NCBI GenBank assembly: GCA_964541695.1
Contig: CAZIRB010000084.1
Location: 1 to 9,984 of the forward strand
Source: CAZKGE01 sp964541695
GTDB taxonomy: Bacteria; Bacillota; Clostridia; Christensenellales; CAG-138
Direction of reading: 5' to 3'
Length of the DNA stretch: 9,984 nt
The notes beneath the pieces are model-generated. The model was not told the DNA's origin, made no database searches, and worked only from the letters and a program-made list of their open reading frames with translations. A program made the translations under genes and the position numbers. Of this stretch, positions 1-9,085 are shown in pieces; position 1 is the stretch's first letter; every line of letters begins with the position of its first letter.

Positions 1-1204
1 TGACATACCGCAGCCGCATGCGCGCCGCCTGCCTGGGCCTCGGGTTTTCGGAAGCGGACCTGATGCGGGACATGCGTACGCTGTCCGGCGGCGAGCGCCG
101 CAAGGTGCTGCTGGCGATGCTGCTGCTGTCCGACGCGAGCCTGCTTTTGCTCGACGAGCCGACCAACCACCTCGACATCGCCGCGGTGGAGTGGCTCGAG
201 GGGTTCTTGACCGGCTATTCCGGCGCGTACGTCGTGATCTCGCACGACCGCTACTTTCTCGACCATGTCACGGAGAAGACGATGGAGCTCGAGAACGGGC
301 GTCTGACCGTCACGCGCGGCAACTACTCCCGCCACGTCGAGCTCAAGATGGATAACCGCGCTTTGACGCAGCGCCACTACGACAACATGCAGCGCGAGAT
401 TAAGCGCATCGAGGGCATCATCGAGCAGCAGCGCCGCTGGAATCAGGCGCGAAACTACGTTACGATCGCCTCGAAGCAGAAACAGATCGACCGCCTCAAG
501 GCCGAGCTCGTCAAGCCCGAGCCGCTGCCGCCGGAGCTAAGGTTCCGCTTCCGCGCCGTGGAATCGTCCGGCAACGAGGTGCTGCTCACGAAGGGCCTCG
601 GCAAAGGCTTTGCCGGAAGGCCGCTGTTTAAAAACGTCGATGTACTGATCCAAAAGAACGAGCGCGTCTGCCTGCTCGGCCCGAACGGCTGCGGCAAGAC
701 GACGCTTTTGCGCACGATCTCCGGCCGGCTCGAGCCGGACGCGGGGACGTATGTGATCGGCGCGAACGTGCGCATCGGCTACTACGACCAGAACGTCGCC
801 TGCGACCATCCCGAAAAAACGATTTTCGACGACGTGTTCGACGCGTTCCCGCGCCTCGAGCCGCAGCAGATCCGCAACACGCTCGGGCAGTTCCTGTTCC
901 CGGGCGACGCGGTGTACAAGCGCATGGGCGACCTCTCCGGCGGCGAGCTGGCGCGCATCCAATTGCTCAAGCTCCTGATGTCGGGCTGCAACTTTTTGCT
1001 GCTCGACGAGCCGACCAACCATCTCGACATCGCGTCGCGCGAGGCGCTCGAGAAGGCGCTCTCCGATTACGGCGGCACGATGCTGGCCGTCACGCACGAC
1101 CGGTATTTCATCAACCGATTGGCCGACCGGCTGCTCGTGATGAAGAACGGCACGGTCGAGTCGATCGAGGGCGACTGGGACGCGTACAAGGCGCTGCTTT
1201 CCGA
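1..1204 (+). CDS. ABC-F family ATPase (translation-associated), partial at both ends
   Basis: This is a tandem ABC ATPase without membrane segments, of the ABC-F type whose members act on the ribosome (translation factors or antibiotic-resistance proteins). The frame is already open at base 3, so the N-terminus, including the first Walker A, lies outside the window, and the C-terminus is lost in the assembly gap. Visible in order: first signature LSGGE (81-95), first Walker B LLLLDEPTNHLD (141-176), H-switch SHDRYF (about 240), a charged, probably coiled-coil interdomain linker (about 340-530), second Walker A GPNGCGKT (678-701), second signature LSGGE (933-947), second Walker B LLLDEPTNHLD (996-1028) and H-switch THDRYF (about 1095). 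DEPTNHLD in both halves and the linker between them are typical of ABC-F. About 400 residues are visible against 500-650 for full members. I cannot assign the subgroup (YdiF-like is possible) or tell a housekeeping factor from a resistance factor. Confidence 0.93.
150..181 (+). repeat. Internal direct repeat, copy 1 (Walker B of ABC domain 1)
   Basis: This 32-nt stretch encodes LDEPTNHLDI and recurs at 1002-1033 with a single mismatch (C at 170, T at 1022). It reflects the duplicated ABC domains together with strongly biased codon use, not a mobile repeat. Confidence 0.8.
1002..1033 (+). repeat. Internal direct repeat, copy 2 (Walker B of ABC domain 2)
   Basis: Second copy of the 32-nt repeat at 150-181, identical at 31 of 32 positions and encoding the Walker B of the second ATPase domain. 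The copies are 852 nt apart, so recombination between them would stay in frame. Confidence 0.8.
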
Positions 1205-1304
1205 NNNNNNNNNNNNNNNNNNNNNNNNNNNNNNNNNNNNNNNNNNNNNNNNNNNNNNNNNNNNNNNNNNNNNNNNNNNNNNNNNNNNNNNNNNNNNNNN
1301 NNNN
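1205..1304. other. Assembly gap of exactly 100 Ns
   Basis: Exactly 100 undetermined bases. This length is the usual placeholder for a gap of unknown size, so the true distance between the two sides is not known. The 3' end of the ABC-F gene, and possibly the true start and promoter of the next gene, lie here. Any reading frame running through the Ns is an artefact. Confidence 0.97.
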
Positions 1305-2489
1305 ATGGAGATTCGTCGCTTCGGACTTGGGCTCAGGTTTTCGGCCGAGCTGTCGGCCGGCCAGATTTGGGACATGCTGTTCGACAGCCTGCCTTACCGC
1401 GAGCTTGCGGACTGCGGGCTCTTTATGTGCGACGCACCGGAAACCGAGGTGTCGCCGGAGCAGACGCAAATTCTCGTCGTGGACAACCTCAAGCTCTCCC
1501 GCGCGCGGCAGCTGTACGAACGGGTGCGGCGCAACGCCATGCTGCTGTCGTACCTTGCGATGTACCGGCCGTTCGTGCAGGCTAACTTTCTTGCGATCTG
1601 CAAGCGCACGGCGTTTCTGGGCGACGTGTCCGAATGCGGCGCCGTGGAGGGCGGGGACGCGGTCTACGGCCGCATGCGCTTCTCCCGCAGGGACATCCCG
1701 CAGGCTGTGGAGCTGCTCCCCTCGCGCATGCTGATCGCCGGCGGACCGTTTCTTGGTTCGAGCGCGGCCGATACCTGCCGCCGCGTCGCGCGGCAGATCG
1801 GCGAGACGCTGCCTTTGGCCAGCGTGCAGCTTCTGCCGCTGACCAACACGGGCTCCTGCCTCGTCGACACGTACGTCTGCGCGCAGGGCGGCCGGTATGT
1901 GCGCTGCGACCTTGCCGGAAACGGCGGGGAGGGCGAGGCGGGATACATCGGCGTTTTGCCGGACTATTCGGCCGTGATCGACGAGTCGTATTCCGGAGGA
2001 CGCGCGGTCGACTCCGCGCTCCTTGGCGAGAAGGCCCTGTGCGCGATCCGCATCGGCTGCCGCACCGTCCGCATACCGGTCGGCGGCGCGTTCCTTTCGG
2101 ACAGCGGCGCGGGCTTTGCGGCCGTCATCCGCGACGCGTTTTCCGGCGAATTCCCCGACGACGTCAACTTCCTGTTCCTGCACGAGAACATGCGCGCCTA
2201 CGCCAGCAGCCGCCAGCTTCTGCCCGTGCTGCCGAACACGCAGCACGTGCGCCTGCCGGAGGCCGTGCTCTCGGCCGTCAACTACGAATTGCAGCTGCGC
2301 GACTGCTCGCACGTGATCTGGGCCGTGCATCAATATGAGGGCGGCGACGAGCGCGCGGCGGACAAGGCGGCGGCGCTTGCCAAGCAGTATCTCAAGCGGT
2401 TTGTACGCATAGAAACGGAGCCCGGCCGGACGCTCGACGACGCCGTTTTTGAAAGGATTACGCAGCTTGCGGGCAATATATGGAAATGA
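1305..2489 (+). CDS. Glycerate kinase-like protein with degenerate active site; start uncertain
   Basis: A 394-residue frame counted from the ATG at the gap edge; the true start may be in the gap. Residues 1-140 are unrecognised. From about 142 the order of blocks matches type-1 glycerate kinases (GlxK/GarK, PF02595). IAGGPFLGSS (144-153) sits where the family has IAPDSFKGSL. PLTNTGSCLVDTY (178-190) replaces P-ADGGEGT-DAL. SAVIDESYSGG (222-232) replaces TAVIEMA-ASG. VGGAFLSDSGAG (259-270) replaces the glycine-rich IGGSATNDGGAG. DCSHVIWAVH (333-342) replaces ADLVITGEG. The Asp and Lys of DSFK, the ADGGEGT acidic/glycine motif and GEG are all lost, and the segment after the glycine-rich block is much shorter than in true kinases. 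I see homology by eye only and infer a non-kinase or altered function. The frame is intact over its whole length, which argues against a decayed pseudogene. No signal peptide or membrane segment is visible. A new promoter overlaps its stop codon. Confidence 0.5.
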   Translation: MEIRRFGLGLRFSAELSAGQIWDMLFDSLPYRELADCGLFMCDAPETEVSPEQTQILVVDNLKLSRARQLYERVRRNAMLLSYLAMYRPFVQANFLAICKRTAFLGDVSECGAVEGGDAVYGRMRFSRRDIPQAVELLPSRMLIAGGPFLGSSAADTCRRVARQIGETLPLASVQLLPLTNTGSCLVDTYVCAQGGRYVRCDLAGNGGEGEAGYIGVLPDYSAVIDESYSGGRAVDSALLGEKALCAIRIGCRTVRIPVGGAFLSDSGAGFAAVIRDAFSGEFPDDVNFLFLHENMRAYASSRQLLPVLPNTQHVRLPEAVLSAVNYELQLRDCSHVIWAVHQYEGGDERAADKAAALAKQYLKRFVRIETEPGRTLDDAVFERITQLAGNIWK

Positions 2490-2495
2490 TACAAT
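2467..2495 (+). promoter_or_regulatory. Candidate sigma-A promoter with extended -10, upstream of pdp-polA operon
   Basis: TTGCGG (2467-2472), a 17-nt spacer, then TACAAT (2490-2495), which matches the -10 consensus at 5 of 6 positions. The TGA stop codon of the preceding gene (2487-2489) supplies the TG-n of an extended -10. Transcription would start near 2502, just before the pdp ribosome binding site. An AT-rich hexamer with exact spacing stands out in this GC-rich sequence. Only 3 of 6 bases match the -35 consensus. Confidence 0.5.
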
Positions 2496-2514
2496 GAACC
2501 CACCGATCGAAAAT

Positions 2515-2520
2515 GGGGGA
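2515..2520 (+). promoter_or_regulatory. Ribosome binding site of pdp
   Basis: GGGGGA ends 8 nt before the ATG at 2529. This favours that start over the in-frame ATG at 2535, which would be 14 nt away. Confidence 0.7.
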
Positions 2521-2528
2521 TTAGCGGC

Positions 2529-3799
<1,271 letters not shown>

Positions 3800-3812
<13 letters not shown>

Positions 3813-6367
3813 TCGCAATCGACGGCAACAGCCTGGTCCACCGCGCGTTCTACGCGCTGCCGCCCATGACGACCGCCGACGGCAAGCCCACCGGCGCGCT
3901 GCACGGGTTCTTCGGCATGCTGCTGAAGCTGATCGCCACCTCGCCGGACTATCTCGCGGTCGGGTTCGACATGCACGGGCCGACGTTCCGGCACAAGGAA
4001 TACGCCGACTACAAGGCCGGCCGCAAGGAGACGCCGGACGACCTGCGCGCGCAGATCCGGACGCTGCGCGAACTGCTAAAGAAGATGGGCATCTGCGTGA
4101 TCGAGTGCGAGTCGTTCGAGGCGGACGATATCCTCGGCACACTGTCGCATCAGTGTGAGGAACAGGGCATCGACGCGCTGCTCGTGACGGGCGATCGCGA
4201 CGCGCTGCAGCTCGTTAGCCCCAGCACGCATGTGCTCATGACGAAGAAGGGCATATCGGAGACGGTCGAGTTTACGCCCGAGGTGCTCGCCGAGGCCTAC
4301 GGCCTCGCGCCGGACCGCATGCGCGACCTAAAGGGGCTGATGGGCGACAGCTCGGACAACATCCCGGGCGTGCCGGGCGTCGGCGAAAAGACCGCGCTCA
4401 AGCTCCTTTCCGACTACGGCTCACTGGAGAACGTGCTGGCGTGTGCCGGCGAGATTCCCGGCAAGCTCGGCGAGCGCATCCGGGACAGCGCCGACTCCGC
4501 GCGGCTCAGCTACCGCATCGGCACGATCGACCGCAACGCGCCGATTGCGCAGACGCTCGAGGACTGCCGCTTCCGTCCGGAGCGCATCCGCGACGCGAGC
4601 GCGGACCTGCTTGCTCTAGAGCTGCGCAGCATCGTCTCGCGCCTGCCCAAGGACGAGTCCGCGCCGACGCGCAACGACGCTCAAGGAGCGCCCACGTACG
4701 AAACCGTGCCGCTCGAGACCGAGGCGGACGTTGCAAAATTTGCGCGCGAGGCGGAGCTGGCAACGCAGCTTGCGATCGACTTTTCCGACGCGCTGTCGTT
4801 TTCGGTTTCGCCCGGCCGCTCCTATATGATCCGACAGGGCGACGACCTCGCCGCCGCTTGTCTCGAGCCGCAAACGATCTGGCGCGCGCTCGGGCCCGCG
4901 CTTGAGAATCCCAATATTCCGAAGATCGTGTTCGACAGCAAGCGGCTGCGGCATATATTGGCCCGGTTCGGCCTTGCGCTCGCGGGCGACGTGTTCGACC
5001 TGATGATCGCGGACTACCTGCTCAACGCCGTGCGGCCCGCGGGGACGCTCGCGGCGCTCGTCGAGCGCAGGCTCCACGGCGAGACCTGCTGCGCGGCGCT
5101 GCTGTTCTCGCTGCGAGACGCAATGCAAAGGGAGCTTGTCGAAGCCGACATGCTCCCGCTGTATACGGACATGGAATACCCGCTCTCCAAGGTCCTCTTC
5201 GAGATGGAGCGCGAGGGGTTTTTGGTCGACGAGGCGATCCTGCACGCGCTCGGCGCGCAGTTCGAGCGGCAGATAGCCGATCTGTCGGCCGAAATCTACG
5301 CGCTCGCGGGCGAAACCTTCAACATCCTCTCGCCCAAGCAGCTCGGGCACATCCTGTTTGAAAAGCTGGGGCTGAACACCGGCCGCAAGAACAAGACCGG
5401 CTTCTCCACGGACGCCGACACGCTCGAGAACCTCGCCGATTCGCACCCGGTCGTGCCCAAGGTGCTCGAATACCGCTTTGTCGCCAAGCTCAAGAGCACG
5501 TTCATCGACGGCCTCCTGCAGTCCCGCTCGCCGGACGGACGCATCCGCACGCAGTTCAACCAGTGCGTCACCGCGACCGGCCGCATCTCGAGCACCGAGC
5601 CGAACCTGCAGAACATCCCCGTGCGCACGGAGCAGGGCCGCGAGATCCGCAAGGCGTTTGTATCAAGCCCCGGCAACGTGCTCGTCGGCGCGGACTATTC
5701 GCAGATCGAGCTGCGCATCCTCGCGCATTTAAGCGGCGACGAACGCATGATCGCCGCGTTCAACAGCGGTGCGGACATCCATAGACGGACCGCGAGCGAG
5801 GTGTTCGGCGTGCCGTTTTCCGACGTGTCGAACGACCAGCGCAGCGCGGCCAAGGCGGTCAACTTCGGCATCGTGTACGGCATCAGCGACTTCGGCCTTG
5901 CGCGAAATCTCGGCATACCGGTCAAGCAGGCCGCTCGGTATATCCAGCAGTATTTCATGCGCTACGAACGCGTGCACGCGTTCATGCAGGATTGCGTGCA
6001 GCAGGGGAAGGAGCGCGGCTACGCCGTCACGATGTTCCGGCGCAGGCGCGCGCTGCCGGAGCTGACCAGCGGCAACTACAACACGCGCTCGTTCGGCGAA
6101 CGCGTCGCGATGAACATGCCGATCCAGGGCAGCGCCGCCGACATCATCAAGCTCGCCATGGTGCGCGTGACGGACGCGCTGAAAAAAGAGGGCCTCGCCG
6201 CAAAGCTGATCCTGCAGATCCACGACGAGCTGATCATCGACACGCCCGCCGCGGAAGCGGAGCGCGTTGCGGCCATCGTGCACGAGGCGATGGAGCAGGT
6301 GGCAAAGCTTGCCGTGCCGCTCGAGGCCGATGTCAAGACCGGCCACAGCTGGTACGACACAAAATGA
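3800..6367 (+). CDS. polA: DNA polymerase I, proofreading domain inactive
   Basis: An 855-residue family A polymerase used in Okazaki fragment maturation and repair synthesis. The N-terminal 5'-3' flap exonuclease (about 1-290) has D8, EADD (107-110), GDRD (131-134) and GDSSDNIPGVPGVG (182-195). The middle domain (about 310-470) has the 3'-5' exonuclease fold but has lost its metal ligands. Exo I reads DFSD instead of DxE, Exo II reads SKRL where E. coli has NLKYD, and no Exo III YxxxD is found. It should therefore lack proofreading, as in Taq and Bacillus-type enzymes. The polymerase domain is complete: motif A DYSQIELR (632-639), O-helix RSAAKAVNFGIVYG (681-694) and motif C HDE (808-810). 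F689 at the position of E. coli F762 suggests normal discrimination against dideoxynucleotides. The gene overlaps pdp by 13 nt and coaE by 4 nt (ATGA). The mutM gene that follows polA in Bacillus is absent here. Confidence 0.97.
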
Positions 6368-6987
6368 CGGAGCGCCGGTATCAAAAAATCGGGCTGACCG
6401 GCACGATCGGCAGCGGGAAATCCACCGTATCCGCACGGCTTAGTGCGCTCGGCGCGGTCGTGCTGGACGCGGACGCCGTCGCGCGCAGGCTGCTCGCGTC
6501 GGACACGGCCTGCCGCCGCGCGGTGATCGATGCGTTCGGGGACGGGATTCTGCGCGCGGACGGCTCGATCGACCGGAAAAAACTCGCCGCCGCCGTGTTC
6601 TCCGACCCGGCCGCGCGCGCGAGGCTGAACAGCATCGTGCACCCCGCCGTGATCGAACAAATGTTCCTAAACGCGGAGCGCAGCCTCTCGGAAAACCCGG
6701 ACACGCCCGTCGTGTTCGACGCGCCGCTTTTGATCGAGTGCGGTCTGCAGGACCGCATGGACGCAGTCGTGCTCGTCACGGCTTCCCGCGAGACCTCGCT
6801 GCAGCGCGTCATGCTGCGCGATGGCTGCGGCGAGCGCGAGGCCGCGGCGCGCATCGACGCGCAGTTGCCGCAGGAGGAGAAGGCCCGATATGCCGACTTC
6901 ATCGTCGAGAACGACGGCACGCTCGACGAGCTAACCGCGCGCGTCGACGCGCTGTATCAAATTTTGACCGGGAAACGGGACGGATGA
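6364..6987 (+). CDS. coaE: Dephospho-CoA kinase
   Basis: A 207-residue cytosolic P-loop kinase that phosphorylates the ribose 3'-hydroxyl of dephospho-CoA, the last step of coenzyme A synthesis. The Walker A GTIGSGKS is at 13-20 (most members have GG or GL before IGSGKS). The VLDADAVAR block (33-41) holds the substrate-binding/catalytic Asp. LNSIVHPAV (88-96) belongs to the substrate domain, VVFDAPLLIE (116-125) is the conserved strand, and QRVMLRDG (147-154) is the lid region. Length is normal for the family. The start codon shares ATGA with the polA stop and has no good Shine-Dalgarno sequence, so translation probably depends on ribosomes finishing polA. The next gene starts in the same ATGA fashion at its own stop. 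polA with coaE is a common pairing in Firmicutes. Confidence 0.95.
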   Translation: MTERRYQKIGLTGTIGSGKSTVSARLSALGAVVLDADAVARRLLASDTACRRAVIDAFGDGILRADGSIDRKKLAAAVFSDPAARARLNSIVHPAVIEQMFLNAERSLSENPDTPVVFDAPLLIECGLQDRMDAVVLVTASRETSLQRVMLRDGCGEREAAARIDAQLPQEEKARYADFIVENDGTLDELTARVDALYQILTGKRDG

Positions 6988-7595
6988 ACACGAAAAAGTG
7001 GATTCTGATCGTGATGATCGCGCTGGCCGTGGCGGCGCTTGTATACATGGGATTTTTGCTGCACGATCTGATCGTGGAGCTGAACGCAAAGAAGGAGTAT
7101 CCGGTGCAGTACGAGGACCTCATTCAAAAATACGCGGACGAGTACGAGCTCGACCCGTACCTCGTGCTGTCCATCATGCGCTGCGAGAGCAGCTTCGACC
7201 CCAAGGCGGTCAGCAAGAAGGGCGCCATCGGTCTGATGCAGGTCATGCCGGACTCCGGCGCGTGGATCGCGCACAAGCTCGGCGAGGAGCCGTTCGACGA
7301 GTCCGCGCTCTACGACCCGGAGACGAACATCCGCTTTGCTTGCTGGTACATCCGGTTTTTAGGAAACCGCTTCAACGGTGTGACAAAGCACATGATCGCG
7401 GCCTACAACGCCGGCCACGGCAGCGTGGAGAAGTGGCTCGGCGACCCGGCGTTTGCAACTGGCGGCGCGCTGACCGCCATCCCGTACCCGGAGACGGACC
7501 GGTACTATACGAAGGTCACGACCGCCTATGACATGTACAAAAAATGGTATCCCGACCTGTTCGGCGCCGAGGTTGCCCCGGAAGGCGGCGCGTGA
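6984..7595 (+). CDS. Membrane-anchored lytic transglycosylase, SLT family
   Basis: A 203-residue enzyme predicted to cleave the MurNAc-GlcNAc bond of peptidoglycan with formation of 1,6-anhydro-MurNAc. Residues 6-27 form an uncleaved N-terminal membrane anchor after MNTKK, with no lipobox, so the catalytic domain faces the wall side. The Slt70-like goose-lysozyme fold is seen in MRCESSFDP (65-73, catalytic E68), the GAIGLMQVMP block (80-89), NIRFACWYI (115-123) and AAYNAGHGSVEKWL (139-152). The C-terminus ends soon after the YxKVxxAYxMYKKWYP segment usual in clostridial members. It is the last gene of the overlapping pdp-polA-coaE chain, starting 4 nt inside coaE with ATGA. Grouping of coaE with an SLT gene is familiar in Clostridia. 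No exact gene symbol can be assigned. Confidence 0.93.
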   Translation: MNTKKWILIVMIALAVAALVYMGFLLHDLIVELNAKKEYPVQYEDLIQKYADEYELDPYLVLSIMRCESSFDPKAVSKKGAIGLMQVMPDSGAWIAHKLGEEPFDESALYDPETNIRFACWYIRFLGNRFNGVTKHMIAAYNAGHGSVEKWLGDPAFATGGALTAIPYPETDRYYTKVTTAYDMYKKWYPDLFGAEVAPEGGA

Positions 7596-7601
7596 TATAC
7601 T
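7573..7601 (+). promoter_or_regulatory. Candidate sigma-A promoter with extended -10, upstream of lspA
   Basis: TTGCCC (7573-7578), a 17-nt spacer, then TATACT (7596-7601), which matches the -10 consensus at 5 of 6 positions. It is preceded by TGA (7593-7595), the stop codon of the transglycosylase gene, which also supplies the TG-n of an extended -10. Transcription would start near 7608, just before the lspA ribosome binding site. The architecture matches the promoter at 2467-2495. The -35 is weak (3 of 6). Confidence 0.5.
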
Positions 7602-7613
7602 GATTGCTCCGAC

Positions 7614-7618
7614 GGAGG
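7614..7618 (+). promoter_or_regulatory. Ribosome binding site of lspA
   Basis: GGAGG, a perfect core, lies 8 nt before the GTG at 7627. It decides this start over the longer open frame reaching back to an ATG at 7528 inside the preceding gene. Confidence 0.85.
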
Positions 7619-7626
7619 TAGCGACT

Positions 7627-8133
7627 GTGCTGGAATTGATTCTGATTACAATTATCATCGCGGCGGACCAGGCGGCAAAGTACCTGACCGACGCGTTTCT
7701 TATGCCGCTCGGCAGCTCGATCCCGGTCTGGTCCGGCGTGTTTCAGCTGACCAGCACGCACAATACCGGCGCGGCCTGGGGGCTGCTTTCGGGCTTTCGG
7801 TGGTTTTTCATCGTGCTGACGATCGCGGTGTGTTTCTTTCTCGCGCTGTATTTGATCCGTTACCGCAAAAAGATGCACTGGCTGCCGCGCGTCACGCTCG
7901 CGCTGATCCTTGCCGGCGCGGTCGGCAACCTAATCGACCGCATCGCGCTCGGGTACGTGCGCGACATGTTCTATTTTGTGCTGATCGATTTCCCCGTGTT
8001 CAACGTGGCGGATAGCGCGCTCTCGATCGGCTGCGTGCTGCTGGCGATCAACGTGCTGTTTATGAAGGATCGCTCCATCCTCGCCTCCTTCGACGAGAAA
8101 CCGATAAGGGAGGGGGAAGAACGTGCCGGATGA
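7627..8133 (+). CDS. lspA: Lipoprotein signal peptidase (signal peptidase II)
   Basis: A 168-residue inner-membrane aspartic peptidase that removes the signal peptide of prolipoproteins after the lipobox cysteine has been diacylglyceryl-modified. There are four membrane segments, roughly at residues 2-18, 58-78, 88-106 and 127-146. Family motifs are all present: ADQAAKYL (13-20), THNTGAAWGL (44-53), AGAVGNLIDR (97-105+) with catalytic D104, and FNVADSAL (125-132) with catalytic D129. The GTG start is fixed by a strong GGAGG site and gives the usual N-terminus with the first membrane helix; upstream codons would add unrelated residues. The C-terminal tail DRSILASFDEKPIREGEE is charged. A promoter candidate lies directly upstream. 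The last 11 nt overlap the pseudouridine synthase gene, an lspA-ylyB order well known in Firmicutes. Confidence 0.96.
   Translation: MLELILITIIIAADQAAKYLTDAFLMPLGSSIPVWSGVFQLTSTHNTGAAWGLLSGFRWFFIVLTIAVCFFLALYLIRYRKKMHWLPRVTLALILAGAVGNLIDRIALGYVRDMFYFVLIDFPVFNVADSALSIGCVLLAINVLFMKDRSILASFDEKPIREGEERAG
8108..8116 (+). promoter_or_regulatory. Ribosome binding site of the pseudouridine synthase gene, inside lspA
   Basis: The purine run GGGAGGGGG ends 6 nt before a GTG at 8123, supporting that codon as the start of the pseudouridine synthase gene, which overlaps the end of lspA. Confidence 0.7.
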
Positions 8134-9079
8134 GCTGCTCGAAATTGCCGAGCGGCCCGGCCGGCTCGACGTGTTCCTCGCCGACTGCACGGACCTCTCG
8201 CGAAACCGTTTGCAGACGCTGATCCGCGGCGGCTTCGCGCTCGTCAACGGCGCGGCCGTCACCAAGGCGGGTACGATGCTGCGCGCGGGCGACGCGGTGC
8301 GGCTCACGGTGCCCGACGCGGAGCCGCTGGACGCAAAGCCGGAGGACATCCCGCTCTCGATCGTGTACGAGGACGACGCGCTCTGCGTCGTCGATAAGCC
8401 GCAGGGGATGGTCGTGCATCCCGCGCCGGGGCACGCGTCCGGCACGCTCGTCAACGCGCTGTTGTATCGCCTCGGCGATCTCTCCGGTGTCGGCGGCGCG
8501 CTGCGGCCCGGCATCGTGCACCGCATCGACCGCATGACCAGCGGACTTTTGGTCGTCGCCAAGACCGACGCGGCGCATCAGTCGCTGTCCGCGCAGTTTG
8601 CGTCGCACGAGGCCAACCGCAGCTACTATGCGATCGTGGACGGCAACCTGCGCGAAGATACCGGCACCGTGGACGCGGCGGTCGGCCGCCACGCGACGGA
8701 CCGCAAGCGCATGGCGGTGCGCGCGGACGGGCGCAGGGCCGTCACGCGTTGGGAGGTCGTCGAACGTTTCGGCACGCACACGCTGCTGCGGCTGCGGCTC
8801 GAAACAGGGCGGACGCACCAGATCCGCGTGCACATGGCGTTTATCAAGCACCCGGTCACGGGGGACGAGGTGTACGGCTTAAAAAAACCGCAGCTCAGCC
8901 TTATTGGGCAGGCGCTGCACGGCTACCTGCTGCAGTTTACGCACCCGGCGACAAAGGAGCGCCTGCGCTTTTTTAGCCCGCTCCCGCCGTATTTTGCCGA
9001 GGCGCTGAGAAAGCTCGGCTTTACGGGCGATATCCCGGCGCTGACCGCGGCCGAAGCAAACCTGGAAAGGACGGAATGA
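8123..9079 (+). CDS. Pseudouridine synthase, RluA/RluD family (YlyB-like)
   Basis: A 318-residue RNA-modifying enzyme that isomerises uridine to pseudouridine, most likely in 23S rRNA. The N-terminal S4 RNA-binding domain spans about residues 13-62 (RLDVFLAD, SRNRLQTLIRGGFALVNG). The catalytic domain follows, with DKPQGMVVHPAPGH (91-104), HRIDRMTSGLLVVAKT (133-148, catalytic D136) and the GRTHQIRVHMAF block near residue 230. The S4 domain plus the HR-D--TSGL motif place it in the RluC/RluD branch of the RluA family. Its position after lspA matches Bacillus ylyB. The exact target uridines (E. coli RluD modifies helix 69) cannot be told from sequence alone, so no symbol is given. The GTG start has a strong purine-rich ribosome binding site and overlaps lspA by 11 nt. 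Confidence 0.93.
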   Translation: MPDELLEIAERPGRLDVFLADCTDLSRNRLQTLIRGGFALVNGAAVTKAGTMLRAGDAVRLTVPDAEPLDAKPEDIPLSIVYEDDALCVVDKPQGMVVHPAPGHASGTLVNALLYRLGDLSGVGGALRPGIVHRIDRMTSGLLVVAKTDAAHQSLSAQFASHEANRSYYAIVDGNLREDTGTVDAAVGRHATDRKRMAVRADGRRAVTRWEVVERFGTHTLLRLRLETGRTHQIRVHMAFIKHPVTGDEVYGLKKPQLSLIGQALHGYLLQFTHPATKERLRFFSPLPPYFAEALRKLGFTGDIPALTAAEANLERTE

Positions 9080-9085
9080 ACCGAA

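Noticed and set aside
18..2489. A single 823-codon ABC-F/kinase-like fusion protein
   Set aside because: The frame passes through 100 Ns of unknown true length. The two sides belong to unrelated families, and the register is accidental.
2499..2517. Possible hairpin CCCA/TGGG around the palindrome CGATCG before pdp
   Set aside because: Only a 4-bp stem with an 11-nt loop and no U-tract. Too weak to call a terminator, or a riboswitch-like switch over the pdp ribosome binding site.
5992..6363. Longer upstream start for the coaE frame within polA
   Set aside because: The extra residues are an Arg/Ala-rich shadow of polA. MTERRYQKIGLTG from 6364 is the proper dephospho-CoA kinase N-terminus.
7528..7626. 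Upstream start extending lspA by 33 residues
   Set aside because: The extension lies mostly inside the transglycosylase gene, is not hydrophobic and has no ribosome binding site, whereas GTG 7627 follows a perfect GGAGG.
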